64,000 bases of DNA from Agrococcus jejuensis (GTDB taxonomy: Bacteria; Actinomycetota; Actinomycetes; Actinomycetales; Microbacteriaceae), in the NCBI RefSeq assembly GCF_900099705.1, contig NZ_LT629695.1, positions 1,860,001-1,924,000 on the forward strand, written 5' to 3'. Position 1 is the first letter of the stretch; each line of letters begins with the position of its first letter. Below, in pieces: positions 8,399 through 16,255 of this stretch. Below the pieces are notes generated by a model, which did not search any database, was not told where the DNA came from, and saw only the letters and a list, made by a program, of their open reading frames with translations. Both the position numbers and the translations under genes were made by a program.

Positions 8399-9901
8399 AT
8401 GACCCAGCGGACCACCACCAACTCCGGAGCGCCGGTCGCGAGCGACCAGCACTCGCAGTCGGTCGGCGCCGACGGCGCCATCGCGCTCACCGACCACTAC
8501 CTCGTCGAGAAGCTCGCCCAGTTCAACCGCGAGCGGGTGCCCGAGCGCGTCGTGCACGCCAAGGGTGGCGGCGCCTTCGGCACGTTCACGACCACGAACG
8601 ACGTGTCGCAGTACACGCGCGCCGCACTCTTCCAGCCGGGCGTCGAGACCGAGATGCTCGCACGCTTCTCGTCGGTCGCCGGCGAGCAGGGCAGCCCCGA
8701 CACGTGGCGCGACCCCCGCGGCTTCGCGCTGAAGTTCTACACGACCGAGGGCAACTACGACCTCGTCGGCAACAACACCCCCGTCTTCTTCATCAAGGAC
8801 GGCATCAAGTTCCCCGACTTCATCCGCTCGCAGAAGCGCCTCCCCGGCTCGAACCTGCGCGACCACGACATGCAGTGGGACTTCTGGACGCTGCAGCCCG
8901 AGTCGGCCCACCAGGTGACGTGGCTCATGGGCGACCGCGGCCTGCCCGCGTCGTGGCGCCACATGGACGGCTTCGGCTCGCACACGTACCAGTGGATCAA
9001 CGCTGCAGGCGAGCGCTTCTGGGTGAAGTACCACTTCGAGACCGACCAGGGCAACGACTTCATGGCGCAGGACGTCGCCGACCAGCTCGCGGGCTCGGAC
9101 GGCGACTACTACATCCGCGACCTCTACGAGGCGATCGACGGCAACGACTTCCCGTCGTGGACGCTGTACGTGCAGGTCATGCCGTACGACGAGGCCGCCG
9201 AGTACCGCTTCAACCCGTTCGACCTCACGAAGGTGTGGCCCAAGGGCGACTACCCGCTCATCGAGGTCGGCCGCATGGAGCTGAACCGCAACCCCGAGAA
9301 CTACTTCGCCGAGATCGAGCAGGCAGCGTTCGCGCCGTCGAACTTCGTGCCCGGCATCGCGGCCAGCCCCGACAAGATGCTGCAGGCCCGCATCTTCAGC
9401 TACGCGGACGCGCACCGCTACCGCGTGGGCACGAACCATGCCGAGCTGCCTGTCAACCGGCCGCACGCGACCGAGGCGGCGTCGTACTCGAAGAACGGTG
9501 CCATGCGGCACACGTTCCACGCGCCCGAGACGCCGGTGTACGCGCCGAACTCGTTCGGCGGCCCGCACGCCGACCCCGAGGCGCACGGCGACGACCGCGG
9601 CTGGGAGTCCGACGGCGCCCTCATCCGCTCGGCCGCCACGCTGCACCCCGAGGACGACGACTTCGGCCAGGCCGGCACCCTCGTGCGCGAGGTGCTCGAC
9701 GACGCGGCCCGCGAGCGCCTCGTGGGCAACATCGTCGGCCACGTGTCGAAGGTGCGCATCCCCGAGATCCGCGAGCGCGTGCTCGCCTACTGGGCGAACG
9801 TGGATGCGTGGCTCGGCGAGCAGGTCGCTGCGCGCCTGCCCGAGATCACCGACCCCAAGTCGACGCTCGTGGAGCCCCCGGCCACCGCGCCGGTCGGCTG
9901 A
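8399..9901 (+). CDS. katA: Monofunctional haem catalase (small-subunit clade)
   Basis: 500 aa, the usual length of small-subunit catalases. It breaks 2 H2O2 into water and oxygen in the cytoplasm. Visible are the distal His H53 in [12 protein letters not shown], the catalytic Asn in GNNTPVFF (125-126), and the proximal haem-binding Tyr Y335 with R331 in [11 protein letters not shown] strong GAGGAAGAGG precedes the ATG by four bases. Expression should follow the Fur-type repressor immediately upstream. Confidence 0.97.
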   Translation: MTQRTTTNSGAPVASDQHSQSVGADGAIALTDHYLVEKLAQFNRERVPERVVHAKGGGAFGTFTTTNDVSQYTRAALFQPGVETEMLARFSSVAGEQGSPDTWRDPRGFALKFYTTEGNYDLVGNNTPVFFIKDGIKFPDFIRSQKRLPGSNLRDHDMQWDFWTLQPESAHQVTWLMGDRGLPASWRHMDGFGSHTYQWINAAGERFWVKYHFETDQGNDFMAQDVADQLAGSDGDYYIRDLYEAIDGNDFPSWTLYVQVMPYDEAAEYRFNPFDLTKVWPKGDYPLIEVGRMELNRNPENYFAEIEQAAFAPSNFVPGIAASPDKMLQARIFSYADAHRYRVGTNHAELPVNRPHATEAASYSKNGAMRHTFHAPETPVYAPNSFGGPHADPEAHGDDRGWESDGALIRSAATLHPEDDDFGQAGTLVREVLDDAARERLVGNIVGHVSKVRIPEIRERVLAYWANVDAWLGEQVAARLPEITDPKSTLVEPPATAPVG

Positions 9902-9921
9902 CGCCCCGCTTCGGCGGTGCG

Positions 9922-9982
9922 ATGTGCGCGTGAGCGGCACCTCGTGGCGCTGAGCGCCACGAGTGCCCGCTGAGGCGCACAT
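9922..9982. repeat. Long hairpin downstream of katA (family C-like)
   Basis: 29-base arms (9922-9950 and 9954-9982) match at 24 positions around the tight loop TGA. The words GAGCGGCACCTCGTGGCGCTGAG resemble the family C elements at 5702 and 32754. Together with the next hairpin it separates convergent katA and ltrA. Confidence 0.75.
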
Positions 9983-9996
9983 TCGGTCGACCGACG

Positions 9997-10028
9997 ACGG
10001 CCCCGCACCCCTTCGGGTGCGGGGCCGT
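9997..10028. terminator. Perfect 14-bp hairpin, bidirectional terminator-like
   Basis: The 14-base arms 9997-10010 and 10015-10028 pair without mismatch around a CTTC loop. There is no U-tract, as is common in high-G+C actinobacteria. It lies between convergent katA and ltrA. Confidence 0.75.
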
Positions 10029-10053
10029 CGGCGTCTGCGGCATCCGTCATGGT

Positions 10054-10130
10054 GACTGGTCGCAGTTGGCTCATGACTGGTCGGACTTGGCAGCCAACGC
10101 TGACCAGTCGGCGACCAACTGTGACCAGTC
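10054..10130. repeat. Phased GACTGGTC array A1 (2+2 units)
   Basis: Two forward units start at 10054 and 10075 and two inverted cores (GACCAGT) at 10102 and 10123; both spacings are exactly 21. A degenerate fifth site (TGATCAGT) follows at 10136. Located between convergent katA and ltrA. Confidence 0.85.
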
Positions 10131-10159
10131 CCGGGTGATCAGTCGATCGCCCCGAGCGC

Positions 10160-11434
10160 TCAGTGCGCGTCGACCCGCGCGTCCGTGCGCGCGTAGTGGT
10201 CGGCCAGGTGCCGGCGGCCCACGGTCTCGGCGCCGACGACCACGATCCACGGCGCCGCCGCGACCAGCAGGATGTCGAGGGCGAACGGCGTGCCGGTCTC
10301 GGTCAGCACGACCGCCAGCGCCAGCACCGCGATCGCCAGCGTCAGCATGACGACGTGCCCACGGTGCACGCGACGGATGAGGATGTCGGCGATCGCGACG
10401 TACGCGACGAGGAAGATGCCGACGGGGATCGCGACGGCACGCGTCGCCTCCGCGTAGCCGACCTCCGCCTCGCCCTCGATGACGTAGGCGCCGAGATGCA
10501 GCCCGGCGCCGACGGCGGCGATCGCCGCGAACACGAGGATGTGCAGGTAGCCGAACGCGAACGAGCCGCCGCGCTCGCGGTGCAGCAGGTCGCCGAACGG
10601 CATCGCGAAGTACGCCCACCACATGCCGAACGTCAGCACGACGCCCGCCACCACCAGCACGATCGCGTCGCCCGACCAGCCCTGGTGCTCGATGATCGGC
10701 TGCACGGCGGCGACGGTGCCGAGCACGCCCTCGCCGAGCGCGATGATCGCGAGCAGGCCGTAGCGCTCGGCGATGTGGTGCGGATGCCACGGGGTCGCGT
10801 GCAGGCGCTCGGAGAAGAAGGGGCCGGCGAGCTCGATCGCGTAGAGCACGACCGAGGCGATGATCGTCGGCACGAGCTGCATGTGCACGACGGCGACGAC
10901 GACCCATCCGACCTGCGCGACCGCGATCGCACCGGCGTAGCGCAGCGCGGTCGTGCGGTGCTCGGGCGACTGCGCCGCGAGCCGCAGCCACTGCGCGAGC
11001 ATCGCGACGCGCATGACGATGTAGCCGGCCACGACGACGCCGTTGTCGATGCCCTCACCCTCCTCGAGCGAGTGGAAGACGTCGGAGAGGCCGAGCGCGA
11101 GCACGACGACGCCCACCATCTGCACCATCGTCGTGAGTCGGTAGACCCAGTCGTCGGTGTCGAAGGCGGATGCGAACCACGAGAAGTTGATCCACGCCCA
11201 CGTGATCGCGAAGGCGCCGAATCCGAAGCCCGCGATGGCCACGAAGACGTGGTCCTCTGCGAGGGCGTGCGCCATCTGGTTGCCGGCGATGCCGAACGCG
11301 ACGACGAACGCGAGGTCGAACAGCAGCTCGAGCGGCGTCGCGGCGCGGCCGCGCTCGTGCGGGTCGCGGCCGAGCATGCGTCGCAGGCGGACGGATGCGA
11401 TCGCGGGAGCGGTGGAGGGGGCGTCGGCGCTCAT
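10160..11434 (-). CDS. ltrA: Low temperature requirement A (LtrA) family membrane protein
   Basis: 424 aa, about 12 membrane helices. The N-terminal ATPLELLFDLAFVVAF and the internal HHIAERYGLLAIIALGEG are the diagnostic LtrA motifs. The family was named from Listeria growth at low temperature; its biochemical function is unknown. The ATG at 11434 is preferred over 11467 because AGGAT precedes it and the Pro/Ala-rich leader then matches relatives. Arrays of phased repeats flank it on both sides (10054-10130 and 11510-11584). Confidence 0.9.
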   Translation of the reverse strand: MSADAPSTAPAIASVRLRRMLGRDPHERGRAATPLELLFDLAFVVAFGIAGNQMAHALAEDHVFVAIAGFGFGAFAITWAWINFSWFASAFDTDDWVYRLTTMVQMVGVVVLALGLSDVFHSLEEGEGIDNGVVVAGYIVMRVAMLAQWLRLAAQSPEHRTTALRYAGAIAVAQVGWVVVAVVHMQLVPTIIASVVLYAIELAGPFFSERLHATPWHPHHIAERYGLLAIIALGEGVLGTVAAVQPIIEHQGWSGDAIVLVVAGVVLTFGMWWAYFAMPFGDLLHRERGGSFAFGYLHILVFAAIAAVGAGLHLGAYVIEGEAEVGYAEATRAVAIPVGIFLVAYVAIADILIRRVHRGHVVMLTLAIAVLALAVVLTETGTPFALDILLVAAAPWIVVVGAETVGRRHLADHYARTDARVDAH

Positions 11435-11509
11435 GCGGATCCTGTCTGCCGAAGGTGGCGACAGCATCCCACAGCGCGTGCCCCGCGCTGACCGGTCATT
11501 CGTCGTGGT

Positions 11510-11584
11510 GACTGGTCACAGTTGCACCGGACTGGTCACAGTTGCACCGGAACTGCGACCAGTCAGGTGCAACTGCGACCAGTC
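11510..11584. repeat. Phased GACTGGTC array A2 (2+2 units)
   Basis: Forward units start at 11510 and 11530, inverted cores at 11557 and 11577, all 20 apart. Left and right halves can pair over roughly 35 bases. It lies downstream of the DUF6069 gene and upstream of ltrA, both on the minus strand. Confidence 0.88.
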
Positions 11585-11599
11585 CGGACTCCGGGGCGG

Positions 11600-12037
11600 T
11601 CAGCGCGAGCGACGCGCCATGAGCGCCGCGAAGAACGAGCCTCCGGCGACGAGGTGCATGATCGCGAGCGTCACGCCCGACGTCGGCTCGGTCGCCGCGG
11701 TCAGTGGCTGGAACGTCGACGCGACCGCGAGCACGAGGCCCACCCACGCGAGCACCTTCGTGGTGCGCGGCCAGCGGCGGGCGAGCAGCCACGCGACGAC
11801 GGCGCCGATCGCCAGCGGCAGGATCGTCGCGACGATCACGGGCGCGATGCCGACGACCATCGTCGAGCCGCCCATCGCGACGGCCATGGCGGCGCCCGCG
11901 GCGGTCGCGACGAGCAGCAGCACGACGTTGACGACCGTGGCGATGCCCGCTGCGGCGAGGCCGCGCACGAGCAGGGTGGGGGATGCGGTGGATGCGGTGG
12001 TGCCCGTCGCGGCGACGGGCTCGGATGCGGTGCTCAT
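11600..12037 (-). CDS. DUF6069-like four-helix membrane protein
   Basis: 145 aa with four hydrophobic helices; the pattern resembles DUF6069 proteins of actinobacteria, whose function is unknown. A Ser/Thr/Ala-rich cytoplasmic N terminus precedes TM1. The gene is divergent from a marR gene with an 86-base shared promoter region containing a palindrome (12080-12092), so it is a likely target of that MarR protein. GAGGAG lies just upstream of the ATG. Confidence 0.7.
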   Translation of the reverse strand: MSTASEPVAATGTTASTASPTLLVRGLAAAGIATVVNVVLLLVATAAGAAMAVAMGGSTMVVGIAPVIVATILPLAIGAVVAWLLARRWPRTTKVLAWVGLVLAVASTFQPLTAATEPTSGVTLAIMHLVAGGSFFAALMARRSR

Positions 12038-12079
12038 GGCTCCTCCTCGGTTCCGTGCGGACCATGATCCGCCGAATGC

Positions 12080-12092
12080 TTGACCAAGTCAA
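12080..12092. promoter_or_regulatory. MarR operator candidate
   Basis: TTGACCAAGTCAA is a perfect 5-3-5 inverted repeat, followed at 12096 by another TTGAC. It sits between the divergent DUF6069 and marR genes. A -10-like TATGCT (12110-12115) ends eight bases before the marR ATG. Confidence 0.6.
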
Positions 12093-12123
12093 CCATTGAC
12101 CTGGCGGAGTATGCTGACGGGCG

Positions 12124-12579
12124 ATGACCGAAGCCGCCGCACGCATCCAGGAGTCGCGCGAGCTCGCCGTGCTCGCCCACCGCACGGCCGCCCTCGCACG
12201 CGCCGACTTCGCCCGCGCCGTCGCGCCGCACGGCGTCACCCCGCCGATGGCGCGCGTGCTGCTGCTGCTCGCCGAGCCCATGCCCATGCGCCGCATCGCC
12301 GAGCGCCTGCTGTGCGACGCCTCCTACGTCACGGGCGTCGCGGACCTGCTCGAGGATGCGGGGCTCGCCGAGCGCACCGCCGGCACCGACCGTCGGGTGA
12401 AGCTGCTCGCCGCGACGTCGCGGGGCGCCGAGGTGCGCGTGGCGCTCGCGGGCGCGGTCGCCGACGAGTCGACGGTGCTGCGCGCGCTCGACGACGCCGA
12501 GCGCGCGCAGCTGCGCGTCCTGCTCGGCCGCCTGCTCGCGACGACGGATGCGCCGGTGGAGGTCGACGCGTTGGCGTGA
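12124..12579 (+). CDS. MarR-family transcriptional regulator
   Basis: 151 aa. The winged helix-turn-helix is seen at about residues 40-95, with PMRRIAERLLCDASYVTGVADLLEDAGL as recognition region and TDRRVKLL as wing. The protein should bind as a dimer to the palindrome in front of it, controlling itself and the DUF6069 membrane protein; that pair is a common efflux or stress layout, but no effector can be read. The transcript may be leaderless or nearly so, because no clear ribosome-binding site is present. Confidence 0.88.
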   Translation: MTEAAARIQESRELAVLAHRTAALARADFARAVAPHGVTPPMARVLLLLAEPMPMRRIAERLLCDASYVTGVADLLEDAGLAERTAGTDRRVKLLAATSRGAEVRVALAGAVADESTVLRALDDAERAQLRVLLGRLLATTDAPVEVDALA

Positions 12580-12604
12580 GCGGGCCATCGGAGCGGTTCA
12601 CCTC

Positions 12605-12767
12605 CAGCTGGTCGAGGAGGCCCCGAGCCCGAAGGGCGAGGAGCCGTCACGAGACCACGTGACGTGCCCGCCCGACGCGACCACGTGCGTGCGTGAGCAG
12701 GAGCGGCGGTCGCGTGGTCTCGTGACGCGGGCTCGCCCTTCGGGCTCGCGCGCTCCTCGACCAGCTG
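12605..12767. repeat. 163-bp interrupted palindrome (55-bp arms), REP/MITE-like
   Basis: Arm 12605-12659 pairs with arm 12713-12767. The outer 15 bases (CAGCTGGTCGAGGAG) and inner 15 bases (CGTCACGAGACCACG) match perfectly; the middle is imperfect and each arm holds its own small GCCCGAAGGGC hairpin. Base 12580-12921 contains no gene. I believe similar GGTCGAGGAG...GAGACC palindromes are widespread in Microbacteriaceae, but cannot verify it here. Confidence 0.85.
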
Positions 12768-12908
12768 GGGTGGGCCGCCGGATCCGCGTCGCTGCGACGT
12801 GCCAGGTGGAATGCACCCTCCGCGTGCCGCTCAGGCGCGGATACGGCGGCGCCCTCCGCGACCAGCCGACCCCGCACGGTCCGCCGCATCCCAGCATCCC
12901 CCGCAGCG

Positions 12909-12914
12909 TAGGGT
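12909..12914 (+). promoter_or_regulatory. -10 hexamer (TAGGGT) of leaderless MFS gene
   Basis: TAGGGT ends seven bases before the GTG at 12922, placing the transcription start at the start codon and favouring GTG 12922 over ATG 12928. Confidence 0.5.
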
Positions 12915-12921
12915 CGATCCA

Positions 12922-14421
12922 GTGACCATGGACTCCGGCGGCGACCCCACGACGGGGCGCGTGCCGATCGTCCCGGGCACCGACCCCGACGACGCGCGCG
13001 CCGATGCGGCGGCGCCGGCGCACCAGGTCGCGGGCCTCGAGGCGTCGTCCGACGCGATCGCGAAGCCCGGCCCGCACCAGCCGACCGAGCCCGAGGCGCC
13101 CATCCGGCGCAAGCGCCTCGTCGACCTCGAGCCGCTGCGCGCATCCCCGGCCTTCGCGCGCCTGTGGATCGCGAACGCGATCTCGGGCATCGGCTCGATG
13201 GTGACGGTCGTCGCGGTCGGCCTGCAGATCTACGACATCACCGAGTCGACGCTCGCGGTGTCGCTCGTCGGCCCGATCGGCCTCATCCCGATGATCGTCG
13301 CCGGCCTCTGGGGCGGCATGCTCGCGGATGCGTTCGACCGCAAGCGCGTGCTGCTCGTGTCGGCGATCGTCGGCTGGCTCACGGTGCTCGGCATCGTCGC
13401 GATGTCGGCGTACGACGCGTGGGCGATGGGCGAGGGGCAGCGCGTCGACGTGTGGCCGTTCTACCTGCTCGCCACGATCAACGCCGTCGCGACCACCGTC
13501 TCGGGCGCGACGCGCAGCGCGATCACGCCGCGCATCGTGCCCGCGCACCTGCTGTCGCGCGCGGCGGCGCTCAACGGCATCGCGATCGGCGCGATGGTCA
13601 CGATCGGCCCCGCCCTCGCCGGCGTGCTCGCCGCGACGGTCGGCCTGCCGCTGACGTTCGCCGTGGATGCGGTGCTGTTCTCGGTCGCGTTCATCGGCAT
13701 CCTCGGCCTGCCGGCCATGCCGCCGCAGGGGCAGGTGGCGAAGCCGGGCCTCGAGTCGCTGCGCGACGGGATGCGGTTCCTGAAGCAGGCGCCGAACATC
13801 CGCATGTCGTTCGTCGTCGACATCATCGCCATGGTCTTCGGGCGGCCGAACGTGCTGTTCCCGGCCGTCGGCGCGCTCGTGATCGGCGGCGGACCGATCA
13901 CGGTCGGCGTGCTCACCGCCGCGGGCGCGATCGGCACGCTGCTCGCGAGCCTCTTCTCGGGTCCCGTCGCGCACGTGCACCGCCACGGCCTCGCGGTGCA
14001 GCGGGCGATCATGCTCTACGGCACCGCCGGGCTGCTGCTCGGCGTCGTGCTGCTCGTCACGACGCTGTCGGGCGTCTCGGTCACCGACCAGCTCGAGGGC
14101 GTCGCGTGGCCTGCGCTCGTGCTCGCGTGCCTCGCGATGGCGGGGATGGGCGCGAGCGACGAGATCAGCGCGATCTTCCGCTCGACGATGCTGCTGCAGG
14201 CGTCGCCCGACGAGATGCGCGGCCGCCTGCAGGGCGTCTTCACGGTGGTCGTCGCCGGCGGACCCCGTCTCGGCGACCTCTACGCCGGCCTCACCGCATC
14301 CCTCGTGGCGCTGTGGTTCCCGCCGCTGCTCGGCGGCCTGTGCATCGTCGCCCTCGTGGTGCTCGTGACGCGGATGCAGGGCACGTTCCTGCAGTACGAC
14401 GCACGCACCCCGACGCCGTAG
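12922..14421 (+). CDS. EntS-like MFS exporter
   Basis: 499 aa. A Pro/Asp/Ala-rich cytoplasmic N terminus of about 65 residues precedes 12 membrane segments. FARLWIANAISGIGSMVTVVAVGLQIY and the DAFDRKRVLL loop resemble the EntS/enterobactin-exporter-like MFS group, which exports siderophores or drugs. GTG 12922 fits a leaderless message; ATG 12928 is two codons further in. It is followed by a phased repeat array and a convergent aldo-keto reductase. No siderophore genes lie nearby, so the substrate is open. Confidence 0.82.
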   Translation: MTMDSGGDPTTGRVPIVPGTDPDDARADAAAPAHQVAGLEASSDAIAKPGPHQPTEPEAPIRRKRLVDLEPLRASPAFARLWIANAISGIGSMVTVVAVGLQIYDITESTLAVSLVGPIGLIPMIVAGLWGGMLADAFDRKRVLLVSAIVGWLTVLGIVAMSAYDAWAMGEGQRVDVWPFYLLATINAVATTVSGATRSAITPRIVPAHLLSRAAALNGIAIGAMVTIGPALAGVLAATVGLPLTFAVDAVLFSVAFIGILGLPAMPPQGQVAKPGLESLRDGMRFLKQAPNIRMSFVVDIIAMVFGRPNVLFPAVGALVIGGGPITVGVLTAAGAIGTLLASLFSGPVAHVHRHGLAVQRAIMLYGTAGLLLGVVLLVTTLSGVSVTDQLEGVAWPALVLACLAMAGMGASDEISAIFRSTMLLQASPDEMRGRLQGVFTVVVAGGPRLGDLYAGLTASLVALWFPPLLGGLCIVALVVLVTRMQGTFLQYDARTPTP

Positions 14422-14433
14422 GCCCGTCCGTCC

Positions 14434-14551
14434 GACTGGTCAGAGATGCACGGGACTGGTCAGAGATTCGTGCGGACTGGTCGCAGTTGCACCGAAGCTG
14501 CGACCAGTGTGGTGCAACTGCGACCAGTCATCGGGCACGCCGTGACCAGTC
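14434..14551. repeat. Phased GACTGGTC array A3 (3+3 units)
   Basis: Forward units start at 14434, 14454 and 14475; inverted cores at 14502, 14522 and 14544. Two forward units have the variant GACTGGTCAGAGAT. The array fills the gap between the convergent MFS and aldo-keto reductase genes. Confidence 0.87.
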
Positions 14552-14575
14552 AGCGCGACGAGGAGCCGCGCGGGA

Positions 14576-15556
14576 TCAGGCGAAGCCCTCCATCGCGTGG
14601 GGCACGTAGTGCTCCTCGAGGCGGCGCAGCTCGTCGTCGGTGAGCGTGAGCTCGGCCGCGGCGACGGCGTCGTCGAGGTGCTGCATCTTCGTCGCACCCA
14701 CGATGGGCGACGACACGACCGGCTGCGCGAGCACCCACGCGAGCGCGACCTGCGCGGGGCGCACCTCGCGCTCGGCGGCGATCGCCAGCACGGCATCCAC
14801 GATGCGCCGGTCGGAGTCCTCCGCCTGGTGGTAGAGCGAGGGCGCGAGGCCGTCGGTCGCGAAGCGCGTCGACTCGGCGTCCCACGGGCGCGTGAGCTTG
14901 CCGCGCGCGAGCGGGCTCCACGGCAGCGCGCCGACGCCCGAGTCGAGGCAGAACGGGTACATCTCGCGCTCGTCCTCGCGCGTCAGCAGGTTGTACTGCG
15001 CCTGCATGGAGATGAAGCGCGTCCACCCGTGCAGCTCGGCGGTGTGCTGCAGCTTCGCGAACTGCCACGCCCACATCGACGAGGCGCCGATGTACCGCAC
15101 CTTGCCAGAGCGCACGAGGTCGTCGAGCGTCTGCATCGTCTCCTCGATCGGCACCGTCGGGTCGAAGCGGTGGATCTGGAACAGGTCGATGTAGTCGGTG
15201 CCGAGACGGCGCAGGCTCGCGTGCACGGACTCGAGGATGTGGCCGCGCGACAGGCCGCGGCCGTTGACGCCGTCGCGCATCGGCATGAAGACCTTCGTGG
15301 CGATGACGACGTCCTTGCGCTGCGCGAAGTCGGCGAGCGCCTTGCCGACGATCTCCTCCGACCGGCCCGCCGAGTAGGCGTTGGCGGTGTCGAACGACGT
15401 GAAGCCCAGCTCGAGCGCCCGCTGGATGAAGCCGCGCGACTCCTCCTCGGGCAGCGTCCAGCCGTGGTTGCCGGCGTCGGGCTCGCCGAAGCTCATGCAC
15501 CCGAGGGTGATCTGCGAGACGTCGAGGCCGCTCGTGCCGATCCTGGTGCGCTGCAT
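14576..15556 (-). CDS. Aldo/keto reductase
   Basis: 326 aa TIM-barrel NAD(P)H-dependent reductase. The catalytic tetrad is visible: D56 and Y61 in FDTANAYSAG, K88 in IATKVF, H129 in LFQIHR. The SPLARGKL and SSPIVGATK stretches are typical of the AKR subfamily of oxidoreductases acting on small aldehydes and ketones. AAGGAG lies upstream of the ATG. Physiological substrate unknown. Confidence 0.92.
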   Translation of the reverse strand: MQRTRIGTSGLDVSQITLGCMSFGEPDAGNHGWTLPEEESRGFIQRALELGFTSFDTANAYSAGRSEEIVGKALADFAQRKDVVIATKVFMPMRDGVNGRGLSRGHILESVHASLRRLGTDYIDLFQIHRFDPTVPIEETMQTLDDLVRSGKVRYIGASSMWAWQFAKLQHTAELHGWTRFISMQAQYNLLTREDEREMYPFCLDSGVGALPWSPLARGKLTRPWDAESTRFATDGLAPSLYHQAEDSDRRIVDAVLAIAAEREVRPAQVALAWVLAQPVVSSPIVGATKMQHLDDAVAAAELTLTDDELRRLEEHYVPHAMEGFA

Positions 15557-15748
15557 TGCGTGGCTCCTTGCCGTGGGCGTGGGCGATCCGCGCCGAAGGT
15601 CGGCGAGCGGATGCGGGGATGCGACGCCTCCGATCCTCGCAGAGCGCGCCGTGACGCGGCCACGCTCCCAGCGCAACCCGCTGCATCCGTCGACGGCGAG
15701 CGACAGCATGGAGGGAGTCGCGCTGCTCGCGCGACGGAGAGGATGCCC

Positions 15749-16198
15749 ATGGGACCGCACGTCGCCGACCTGACCATCTCGACCGAGGACTACGAGGCCG
15801 ACGGGCGCATGCCCGACCGGCTCGCGAAGGAGGGCGGCAACGAGGCGCCCCGCTTCGTCGTCGCCGGCGTGCCGAAGGACGCCGTCGAGCTCGCGCTCGT
15901 CGTGCACGACCCCGATGCGCCGATGGCGCGCGGCTTCACCCACTGGGTCGTCTACGGCCTGCCCGCCATCGACGGCGCGATCGACCCGTCGCTCGGCCGA
16001 GCCGCGCCGACGAGCGCGGGCGAGCCCGGCTGGTACGGCCCGCAGCCGCCGGTCGGCCACGGCACCCATCGCTACTACGCGTGGGTCTACGCCCTGTCGG
16101 AGCCCATCGGCGGCGAGCCGACGCGCGAGGCGTTCCTCGACCGCCACGCGGGCGCGATCCTCGAGCAGAACCGCGTCGTCGGCACGTACTCGCGCTGA
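15749..16198 (+). CDS. YbhB/YbcL (PEBP) family protein
   Basis: 149 aa. The phosphatidylethanolamine-binding-protein fold signatures are present: VVHDPDAP near residue 50 and GTHRYYAWVYAL near residue 105. Bacterial members are cytoplasmic or periplasmic Raf-kinase-inhibitor-like proteins of unclear role. ATG 15749 is preferred with GGAGAGG upstream; ATG 15743 would add two residues. Confidence 0.9.
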   Translation: MGPHVADLTISTEDYEADGRMPDRLAKEGGNEAPRFVVAGVPKDAVELALVVHDPDAPMARGFTHWVVYGLPAIDGAIDPSLGRAAPTSAGEPGWYGPQPPVGHGTHRYYAWVYALSEPIGGEPTREAFLDRHAGAILEQNRVVGTYSR

Positions 16199-16218
16199 CC
16201 GCGCGAGCGCATCGACCA

Positions 16219-16251
16219 CGGATGCCCCGGCCGACCCGGCCGGGGCATCCG
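16219..16251. terminator. Perfect 15-bp hairpin between convergent genes
   Basis: 15-base arms (16219-16233, 16237-16251) pair without mismatch around the loop ACC. It ends five bases before the stop of the surface-protein gene and so serves both strands. Confidence 0.85.
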
Positions 16252-16255
16252 CACG

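Noticed and set aside
12922..14421. Siderophore exporter assigned by name (EntS)
   Set aside because: Family resemblance only; no siderophore biosynthesis or uptake genes are near, so the specific function was not claimed.
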